NCBI GenBank assembly: GCA_019454705.1
Contig: JACFNS010000030.1
Location: 1 to 12,913 of the forward strand
Source of the DNA: Taibaiella sp.
Lineage (GTDB): Bacteria > Bacteroidota > Bacteroidia > Chitinophagales > Chitinophagaceae
Length of the DNA: 12,913 nt
Direction of reading: 5' to 3'
Within the stretch, counting starts at the first letter, position 1. Each line of letters opens with the position of its first letter. The notes beneath the pieces were generated by a model. It ran no database searches. It had not been told where the DNA came from and worked only from the letters and a program-made list of their open reading frames with translations. Positions 1 through 5,214 of the stretch are shown in pieces. The position numbers and the translations under genes were made by a program.

Positions 1-266
1 CTTATACAGGTAACACTACTCCCGCTCCTGAAATGCCCGTAGAAGGTGTACTGGCTGTAAAAGTAACAGCTAACGGCACAGGTGGTAACATCGCAGGTTC
101 TTTCAGCGAGTATGCTACTTTAACTTCAAGCAACCAGGACCTGATAACTGCTGCTGACCGTGGTGGTAACCAGACTTTCAGTGTGAAGTATAAAGCTACT
201 CCCGGTTTCGCTTACCCTGCAGGTACATACGCTGTAGATGTAGTTTATACCGCTACACAGGAATAA
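1..266 (+). CDS. C-terminal part of a secreted beta-rich (fimbria/WxL-like) protein
   Basis: The reading frame is open from the window edge (codons from base 3) to TAA at 264-266, so the true start lies outside and the first ATG at 33 is only internal. The visible 87 residues are rich in Thr, Gly, Ala and Val and end in PAGTYAVDVVYTATQE. That ending fits the last strand of an extracellular immunoglobulin-like or pilin-like beta sandwich. The last 44 residues match the end of the next gene at 28 positions, so the two are paralogues in tandem. It lacks the Cys that the neighbour has in YKCTPG (here YKATPG). No enzyme motif is visible. Function is unknown; a surface filament, adhesin or matrix protein is an inference from composition and fold pattern only. 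Confidence 0.75.
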   Translation, partial: YTGNTTPAPEMPVEGVLAVKVTANGTGGNIAGSFSEYATLTSSNQDLITAADRGGNQTFSVKYKATPGFAYPAGTYAVDVVYTATQE

Positions 267-294
267 AACTTTTTTCATAGCAGTAATGGTTAAT

Positions 295-323
295 AGCCTT
301 GCGGTTTCCCGCAGGGCTTTTTT
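295..323 (+). terminator. Rho-independent terminator of the first secreted-protein gene
   Basis: A 10-bp stem (295-304 with 309-318, one G-T wobble) closes a four-base loop and is followed by a run of six T (318-323). It sits 29 bases after the stop codon of the upstream partial gene and separates it from the promoter of the paralogue. Confidence 0.85.
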
Positions 324-340
324 CCGTCCTGTCTATTTTT

Positions 341-379
341 GTTAACCGCTTGTTAACGACTTGTAAACGGCTCGTTAAC
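341..379 (+). promoter_or_regulatory. Array A: four GTTAAC-like units at 11-bp period
   Basis: Units start at 341, 352, 363 and 374 and read GTTAAC, GTTAAC, GTAAAC and GTTAAC; no fifth unit exists on either side. The flanking bases also repeat (TTG before the first three). The fourth unit begins 43 bp before the -7 box of the promoter at 394-424. Equally built arrays lie at 4986 and 11167. The 11-bp spacing puts all units on one face of the helix, as in direct-repeat operators of OmpR/PhoB-family regulators. The regulator itself is not identified here. Confidence 0.75.
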
Positions 380-393
380 AACTAAAACACCTG

Positions 394-424
394 TTGCTGC
401 GGGGGCGATACAAACCTATATTCG
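394..424 (+). promoter_or_regulatory. Bacteroidota-type promoter of the secreted paralogue
   Basis: TTG at 394-396 and TATATTCG at 417-424 are 20 bases apart and match the -33/-7 pattern TTG-N19-21-TAnnTTTG with one mismatch. The following bases (tattaacaaa) resemble those after the -7 boxes at 5062 and 11243. Transcription would start near 431, giving a leader of about 48 bases for the gene at 479. Confidence 0.65.
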
Positions 425-478
425 TATTAACAAACGGACAACAATCCGTAAACAAGCCGATAACAAAGGCTGAATTGT

Positions 479-1027
479 ATGAAAAAGATCACTTGGCTTA
501 TATCATTTTTACTGCTGTTACACACAGCCGCTGATGCGCAAAGCAGCAGCGCATCGCAGTCGGTAAGCCTGGTATTAAGCAATGCTATTGACATATCTTA
601 TATGGCTACCGGCAACGGTACAGGTACCAATACCATGATGCAATTCAGCAATCCAACTGACTATTCCAACGGCGTTACCTCTCCTGAACAGGGCTTAAGG
701 GTACGTTCCAATAAGACTTTCAAAGTTGCCGTAAGGTGCGAGGCATCAGCATTCAACTACCAGGGCAATAATGCTAACACCATGCAAAATATGCCTGATG
801 ACGCTCTGAAACTCAGGGTTACATCCAACAATACGGGGGGCTCTGTTAAAGCGCCTTTCACCACCAATGGTTACACCTCATTATCTAATGAAAGCCAGGA
901 CCTGTTGGTAGGTGGCGAACAAGGCCAAAACCAGACATTTGCAGTGCAATATAAATGTACTCCGGGTTTCAACCTGCCCGCCGGTACATATACCATGAAT
1001 GTTGTATACACCGCAACACAGGAGTAA
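479..1027 (+). CDS. Secreted beta-rich protein, paralogue of the preceding gene
   Basis: The product has 182 residues. Residues 1-21 are a typical Sec signal peptide (MKK start, hydrophobic core LISFLLLL, cleavage near ADA-Q). The mature part is rich in Ser, Thr, Asn and Gly, without membrane segments or catalytic motifs, and ends in PAGTYTMNVVYTATQE. That pattern fits an extracellular beta-sandwich subunit such as spore-coat-U/fimbrial or WxL-like proteins. Two Cys (in VRCEAS and YKCTPG) could form a disulfide and are a difference from the partial paralogue upstream. The gene stands alone between two terminators and is driven by the promoter at 394-424 with the four-unit array A, so its expression is probably controlled by a dedicated regulator. 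Exact family and role are not recognised; a surface fibre or adhesin is only an inference. Confidence 0.8.
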   Translation: MKKITWLISFLLLLHTAADAQSSSASQSVSLVLSNAIDISYMATGNGTGTNTMMQFSNPTDYSNGVTSPEQGLRVRSNKTFKVAVRCEASAFNYQGNNANTMQNMPDDALKLRVTSNNTGGSVKAPFTTNGYTSLSNESQDLLVGGEQGQNQTFAVQYKCTPGFNLPAGTYTMNVVYTATQE

Positions 1028-1058
1028 AGATTGTTTTTTTTAGTACACTGGTTGATTG

Positions 1059-1085
1059 CCTCCCGTTTTAACGGGAGGTTTTTTT
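1059..1085 (+). terminator. Terminator of the secreted paralogue
   Basis: CCTCCCG (1059-1065) pairs with CGGGAGG (1072-1078), extendable by two A-T pairs, and is followed by seven T (1079-1085), so it acts on the plus strand. The stop codon and last sense codons of the convergent minus-strand gene lie inside this hairpin. Confidence 0.9.
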
Positions 1086-1613
1086 ATTGATATTCATAGT
1101 ACGTCCTTCCTTATTCAGCGGTACTGCCCTAAGCATCTGGAGGTTGCCAAACCAGCGTGCATAACCTGCATCTATTTCATTGGTATCGGCCTTTTGCAGA
1201 TACTGTTTCAGGCTATTGCCTGCAGGTATGGATAGTTCATTCCTGAGCGGCACCAGCCTTGCCTTACCATCACCTACAAAGTCAACCCTGAAGATATAAT
1301 AACCCTCCGGTTGCTCTGCTCCGCCCGAATTATACAAGGATATAAAAATCTTATCGCCCGCCTTGCTGGCTATAGCGGGTATCATCGAACCCATATTAGG
1401 TACTATCTGCAGCATTCCCGTTTTATTAGGATTAGCTATTACCTGGTAGGAGTGCCCGGTATTCTCATTTTTTAGTTCTTTCCAATTAGCCGTCCATGCA
1501 GCCGGTATGTTGAAAGATCCGCTATCCACCGGTGTTTTTGAATAATAGGATTGTGCAGAAGCCAGGTTGGAGAAAATGACCATGAGTGAAACTATAGGGA
1601 AGAAGTATTTCAT
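1068..1613 (-). CDS. Secreted protein of unknown function
   Basis: The product has 181 residues. Residues 1-20 form a Sec signal peptide (MKYFFPIVSLMVIF, cleavage near ASA-Q), so it is exported to the periplasm or beyond; there is no lipobox Cys. The mature protein contains NPNKTGMLQIVPNMGSMIPAIAS followed by strands such as YYIFRVDFVGDG, which suggests a compact beta-rich domain; no known motif is recognised. The ATG at 1611-1613 is the only sensible start, placing the signal peptide at the N-terminus. A weak -7-like box, TATTTTTA, lies on the minus strand at 1635-1628 without a good -33 element. The stop codon lies in the loop of the convergent gene's terminator. The ten bases around the start codon are nearly complementary to a repeat in the candidate small RNA at 5076-5200. 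Confidence 0.75.
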   Translation of the reverse strand: MKYFFPIVSLMVIFSNLASAQSYYSKTPVDSGSFNIPAAWTANWKELKNENTGHSYQVIANPNKTGMLQIVPNMGSMIPAIASKAGDKIFISLYNSGGAEQPEGYYIFRVDFVGDGKARLVPLRNELSIPAGNSLKQYLQKADTNEIDAGYARWFGNLQMLRAVPLNKEGRTMNINKKTSR

Positions 1614-1713
1614 ATCCGATTTTTAATTAAAAATAAAGACATAATCATAATAGTTAAAATGGGTTGGTTGTTTCAACGCTGGCCTTATACGCTGTTACAT
1701 ATGATTCTACGGG

Positions 1714-1743
1714 TTGATATTGCGTAGAACTACGCTACTATTG
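1714..1743 (+). promoter_or_regulatory. Promoter of the patatin gene
   Basis: TTG at 1714-1716 and TACTATTG at 1736-1743 are spaced by 19 bases and fit TTG-N19-TAnnTTTG with one mismatch. The start of transcription would be near 1750, about 46 bases before the chosen ATG at 1796. Confidence 0.5.
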
Positions 1744-1795
1744 ACTGCCGTCATGCTGTACCTTGAACTTGAATCAATTAGCGAAAAGCAACAAT

Positions 1796-3259
1796 ATGGC
1801 TAAAGTCACCCGCAATAAACTTCTTCCGGAGGACTTCACGGATAATCCTGAAGTACAAAGTTGTTTAATGCAACTCAAAGCGAAGTTCGGAGAGAAGTAT
1901 GAGCGCCTGCATGTATCTGACACGCTGGGCGCAAAGCCGGACGAAAACGGCGTAGAGCTGCAATATGTGGACCTGGTACAAAAAGGCGGTGGTGTACTGG
2001 GCATCGCATTGGTAGGATATACTTATATACTTGAAGAAGCAGGTATCCGGTTCTTCAGCCTGGCAGGTACCAGCGCCGGGGCTATCAACACCGCCATGAT
2101 AGCCTCCATAGGCAAAGACAAATCAGAAAAGAAATCAAAAAAGATAATAGAATACCTGTCTGAACTGAATTTTTTCGACATGGTGGACGGACACCCCGTA
2201 GCACGCACTATCATCCGCTGGTTTATCAAAGACAAAGATTTTTCTAAAGAAGCCAAAACATGGGTTATTGGCTTGCTGGGCTCTTTCTTCGCATTGTTAT
2301 TATTGGACGTTCTCTTCCTTGGGCTCACCCACGTCAGTATTAAGTGGAGCATAGCTGCCCGCGCCAGCTTTGTACTCACAGGTGTCTCCCTGCTGCTCAT
2401 TGTGTCCATTGGCGGATATGGCAAGTACCTGTTTACCAGGCTAAAAACTGCCGGTTATGGCATCAACCCCGGCAACTTTCTGCTCAACTGGATAAAGGCA
2501 AAAATGCAGGACAATGGGATCAACAGCATCAGCGACCTGGAAAACAGGGTTGCTGCCATACCCCCTCTCAGGCAGCGGCACCCCGATATGGAAACCCTCT
2601 CTACTCTGAAGGCAAATGTCACCTTTATCACAGCCGAACTTGTTACACAAAACAAAGTAGAGTTCCCTAAAATGTGGGACCTGTTCCGCAAAAAGAATAA
2701 CGGCTTTGACATACACCCCGCTTTTTTTGTACGTGCTTCTATGTCTATACCACTGTTTTTTGAAGCTTGTGTAATTAATGGCATTGATGCAGAAAATGAA
2801 ACCCTGCAGCTACGTTGGAAGGAAGTGTTTGGCATAGGCAAAGAGAAAATACCCCTGACTGCTAAATTTGTAGATGGTGGAATGTTATCCAATTTCCCGT
2901 TGAATATATTCTATAATCCACGTATCACCGTTCCGCGCATGCCCTCATTCGGTATTGACCTTGACGATTCATTGCCACATATTGACAGGGGCGAAAACTC
3001 GCATAAATGGGAACTGGGTTCGTTTATGGGTAAAATGCTGAATACCATGCGTGGTTATTACGACAAAGACTTTGTGCTGAAAAATAAAGTGTATGAACGT
3101 GGTGTAGGCAGCGTAAAACTGAATGAATTCAACTGGCTGAATTTCTTCCTGACAGATAAGGATAAGATTGCCATGTTTGTAAAAGGTGCTAAAGCTGCCA
3201 CACAATTCCTGGAAACATTTGATTGGGCGGAGTATAAACGCGAACGTGCCAAAGTATAG
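1796..3259 (+). CDS. Patatin-like phospholipase with an inserted membrane hairpin
   Basis: The product has 487 residues from ATG 1796. A TTG eleven codons upstream (1763) is possible but less likely. Patatin-like enzymes are serine acyl hydrolases acting on membrane lipids through a Ser-Asp dyad. The oxyanion-hole motif GGGVLG is at residues 64-69, the nucleophile motif GTSAG at 91-95 (Ser93), and the catalytic DGG at 360-362 (Asp360), so all three catalytic elements are present. Between nucleophile and Asp are two strongly hydrophobic stretches, about residues 155-179 and 189-213, which would anchor the enzyme in the membrane; typical bacterial patatins are soluble, so this is unusual. The next gene, a membrane protein, starts 30 bases downstream and is probably cotranscribed. 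The natural substrate cannot be told from sequence. Confidence 0.88.
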   Translation: MAKVTRNKLLPEDFTDNPEVQSCLMQLKAKFGEKYERLHVSDTLGAKPDENGVELQYVDLVQKGGGVLGIALVGYTYILEEAGIRFFSLAGTSAGAINTAMIASIGKDKSEKKSKKIIEYLSELNFFDMVDGHPVARTIIRWFIKDKDFSKEAKTWVIGLLGSFFALLLLDVLFLGLTHVSIKWSIAARASFVLTGVSLLLIVSIGGYGKYLFTRLKTAGYGINPGNFLLNWIKAKMQDNGINSISDLENRVAAIPPLRQRHPDMETLSTLKANVTFITAELVTQNKVEFPKMWDLFRKKNNGFDIHPAFFVRASMSIPLFFEACVINGIDAENETLQLRWKEVFGIGKEKIPLTAKFVDGGMLSNFPLNIFYNPRITVPRMPSFGIDLDDSLPHIDRGENSHKWELGSFMGKMLNTMRGYYDKDFVLKNKVYERGVGSVKLNEFNWLNFFLTDKDKIAMFVKGAKAATQFLETFDWAEYKRERAKV

Positions 3260-3289
3260 TTATTGCATAACCTTTTTTGATTCTTTATT

Positions 3290-3964
3290 ATGGAAAACAT
3301 ATTGAACGAAATATTACAACCGGCATTCTGGAGCTATTTTTTTATACTGTTTGCCGGCATGTTGGTTTTCAGCACTATAATGGATGTGCTGGCCACAAGG
3401 TTTATGACCGTAACAAGGGTGCAACGAAAATTCACCATCTTCGACCTGGAATTTACTTCAACCCCTGGCGAACTTGAGAGCCTTATAAAAGGTATAGATA
3501 AATTGGGGGACGCCACCTGGTCTGCACAAGTAAAGAAGGCATTGCGTCTGCATTTGCTCACAGATTTCCTGTTTATGTTCTGTGTATATCCCGGTATAGC
3601 TATGCTGTGCATCAAAACAGCATCCAAAATGACCGGCATCGGCGAAGTGATATTCCTTGTATTAGCTGCCGCGCAGATATTTGCCTGGCTTTTCGACATC
3701 ATAGAAAATGTTTACTTGCTGAACAAGCTACGTAAACCGGAAATTTCCACTCTTAGCGTGCATAAAATGTATAAACGTGTAGTGATGACGAAATGGGCAA
3801 TTGCCATCACAGGCGCCATTTGTTCTATATTCGGCCTGGTGTACTTCTGGATTGTGGGCGAATTTTCTCCTCCATCTGCCATAGTGCCATTTGTCGTACT
3901 GGCAATTATCATTGTATGGATCTATGCCAATAGCAAGGCGATGAAGGCTTTTGCAGCTAAATAG
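3290..3964 (+). CDS. Multi-pass membrane protein of unknown function
   Basis: The product has 224 residues with about five hydrophobic segments, near residues 13-35, 89-108, 118-140, 168-189 and 197-213. The first two are separated by a roughly 50-residue polar section. The third segment ends in FDIIENVYLL, with three charged or polar residues (Asp136, Glu139, Asn140) within the membrane, which may be functional. I do not recognise the family. It begins 30 bases after the patatin stop with no promoter or terminator between them, so the two are probably cotranscribed and may act together at the inner membrane; that partnership is inference from position. No clear terminator follows. Confidence 0.75.
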   Translation: MENILNEILQPAFWSYFFILFAGMLVFSTIMDVLATRFMTVTRVQRKFTIFDLEFTSTPGELESLIKGIDKLGDATWSAQVKKALRLHLLTDFLFMFCVYPGIAMLCIKTASKMTGIGEVIFLVLAAAQIFAWLFDIIENVYLLNKLRKPEISTLSVHKMYKRVVMTKWAIAITGAICSIFGLVYFWIVGEFSPPSAIVPFVVLAIIIVWIYANSKAMKAFAAK

Positions 3965-4007
3965 TATAGCTCAATCCGTTCATAATGGCAAGGAAATGTT
4001 AATTGCA

Positions 4008-4037
4008 TTGATGTATCAACATTAATTAATAATTTTG
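4008..4037 (+). promoter_or_regulatory. Promoter of the dioxygenase gene
   Basis: TTG (4008-4010), a spacer of 19, and TAATTTTG (4030-4037) give a full match to the Bacteroidota -33/-7 consensus. The start codon follows 13 bases after the -7 box, so the leader is very short. Confidence 0.7.
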
Positions 4038-4050
4038 CTTTATTAGTTTT

Positions 4051-4941
4051 ATGAACAGGAAACATTTTATATCGCTTTTAGGAGGAGCTGCCGTTATGAG
4101 TACATTATCAGGTTTTAAACATTTCACCGACGAGCTGAAAGAGCAGGACGATTATATGCCCGTATTATTTGTAGGGCACGGCTCGCCTATGAACGCCATT
4201 GAGGACAACGAGTTCAGCCAACGCTGGGCTAAGATGGCAAAGGAGATACCTGTACCAAAAGCGGTGTTGATTGTATCGGCGCACTGGCTGACACGCGGCA
4301 CCCATGTTACTGCCATGAATCAACCCAAAACTATTCATGACTTTGGCGGTTTTCCTAAAGCATTGTTCGATGTACAGTACCCGGCACCCGGCCACCCTGA
4401 GTTGGCAAAGGAAACAGCATCACTGATTACCACTACCAACGTAGGGCTGGACCACGACTGGGGACTGGACCACGGCGCATGGAGCGTAGTGAAACAGATG
4501 TACCCAGATGCTGATATACCTATGATACAACTGAGTATAGACTATAACAAGCCGCCACAATATCATTACGACCTGGCCAAAGAACTGCAGGCGCTTCGTA
4601 AGAAAGGGGTGTTGATTTTGGGCAGTGGTAATATGGTACATAACCTGGGCATGATGCAACTGCCGGGTGGCAACTTCAGCAAAATAAATGAAGAGTATGG
4701 TTTTGACTGGGCGCATGAAATGAACATGATTTTCAAGGAGAAGATTGGCAATGGCGACCACAAAGCATTAATAGAATATGAAAAGCTGAGCAAGTCGGCA
4801 AAGCTGGCCATACCCACGCCCGACCATTATTATCCCCTGCTCTATTCATTAGCATTGCAACAGAAAAACGATACTGTTAGTTTCTTCAACGACAAAGCTA
4901 TAGCAGGTTCGCTGACTATGACGAGTGTGAAGATTGGGTAA
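4051..4941 (+). CDS. LigB-family extradiol dioxygenase, YgiD/4,5-DOPA dioxygenase type
   Basis: The product has 296 residues. It belongs to the class III extradiol ring-cleavage dioxygenases; YgiD of E. coli and plant DODA open the catechol ring of L-DOPA at the 4,5 bond. Family signatures are GHGSPM (His43), SAHW (His78), the DHGAW segment (His141), GSGNMVHNLG (His197) and PTPDHYYPLL (His259). His43, His78 and His259 correspond to the metal ligands of YgiD as far as motif position allows. The protein carries about 30 extra N-terminal residues with a signal-like start (NRKHFISLL followed by GGAAVMSTLSG), resembling a Tat signal with Arg-Lys instead of Arg-Arg; E. coli YgiD lacks this and is cytoplasmic. 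Export is therefore possible but unproven. The gene has its own promoter and no partner in the window. The substrate is not determinable here. Confidence 0.9.
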   Translation: MNRKHFISLLGGAAVMSTLSGFKHFTDELKEQDDYMPVLFVGHGSPMNAIEDNEFSQRWAKMAKEIPVPKAVLIVSAHWLTRGTHVTAMNQPKTIHDFGGFPKALFDVQYPAPGHPELAKETASLITTTNVGLDHDWGLDHGAWSVVKQMYPDADIPMIQLSIDYNKPPQYHYDLAKELQALRKKGVLILGSGNMVHNLGMMQLPGGNFSKINEEYGFDWAHEMNMIFKEKIGNGDHKALIEYEKLSKSAKLAIPTPDHYYPLLYSLALQQKNDTVSFFNDKAIAGSLTMTSVKIG

Positions 4942-4985
4942 GCACACACTGGATTGATTATCATGCAATTAGACCCATTTTCACT

Positions 4986-5024
4986 GTTAATGCCCGGTTA
5001 ACTGATTGCAAACCGACGGTTAAC
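4986..5024 (+). promoter_or_regulatory. Array B: four GTTAAC-like units at 11-bp period
   Basis: Units start at 4986, 4997, 5008 and 5019 and read GTTAAT, GTTAAC, GCAAAC and GTTAAC. The third unit is the deviant one, with A at its third base, exactly as in arrays A and C. The fourth unit starts 43 bp before the -7 box at 5062, the same distance as in the other two arrays. Thirteen bases separate the last unit from the -33 element. Confidence 0.75.
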
Positions 5025-5037
5025 AGATAGTGCTTTT

Positions 5038-5069
5038 TTGCATGTAGGGTGTACGTGTTATTACATTTG
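5038..5069 (+). promoter_or_regulatory. Strong promoter of the candidate small RNA
   Basis: TTG at 5038-5040 (end of a T-rich stretch) and TACATTTG at 5062-5069 are spaced by 21 bases, a full match to the -7 consensus TAnnTTTG. It is followed by tatcaacaag, shared with the other array promoters. No credible coding frame follows before the hairpin at 5173. Confidence 0.7.
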
Positions 5070-5075
5070 TATCAA

Positions 5076-5200
5076 CAAGTCCGGGGGATAAGAGAAGAAA
5101 GCCCGGCAAGCTCCAAGTATCGTCACATCCGAATCAGCTACACGAAAAAGATCACATCCGACCAAGCTTCCGGGCCCCGCACAGGGGCCTTTACTTCTTT
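5076..5200 (+). ncRNA. Candidate small regulatory RNA with a repeated 10-nt segment
   Basis: The limits come from the promoter at 5038-5069 and from a terminator-like hairpin at 5173-5189 (6-bp GGCCCC/GGGGCC stem, loop gcaca) followed by TTTACTTCTTT, giving about 125 nt. A 5' hairpin pairs CCGGG (5081-5085) with CCCGG (5102-5106) around a 16-nt purine-rich loop. The central part has little structure and carries the same ten bases, TCACATCCGA, twice (5123-5132 and 5152-5161), as expected for exposed target-binding segments. The overlapping 61-codon frame begins upstream of the predicted start of transcription and runs through the hairpin, so it is not a gene. The terminator T-tract is interrupted and the RNA family is not recognised. 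Confidence 0.5.
5173..5200 (+). terminator. Terminator-like hairpin of the candidate small RNA
   Basis: A perfect 6-bp G/C stem (5173-5178 with 5184-5189) and five-base loop precede a T-rich but interrupted tract (5190-5200). It lies 15-42 bases beyond the end of the convergent kinase gene and has no T-tract on the minus strand. Confidence 0.5.
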
Positions 5201-5214
5201 AATAGCTTATAGCA

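Noticed and set aside
4080..4098. AGGAGG followed by an internal ATG in the dioxygenase gene, a possible second start
   Set aside because: The bases simply encode Gly-Gly-Ala of the signal-like region, and Bacteroidota ribosomes make little use of Shine-Dalgarno sites. The ATG at 4051 has a well-placed promoter.
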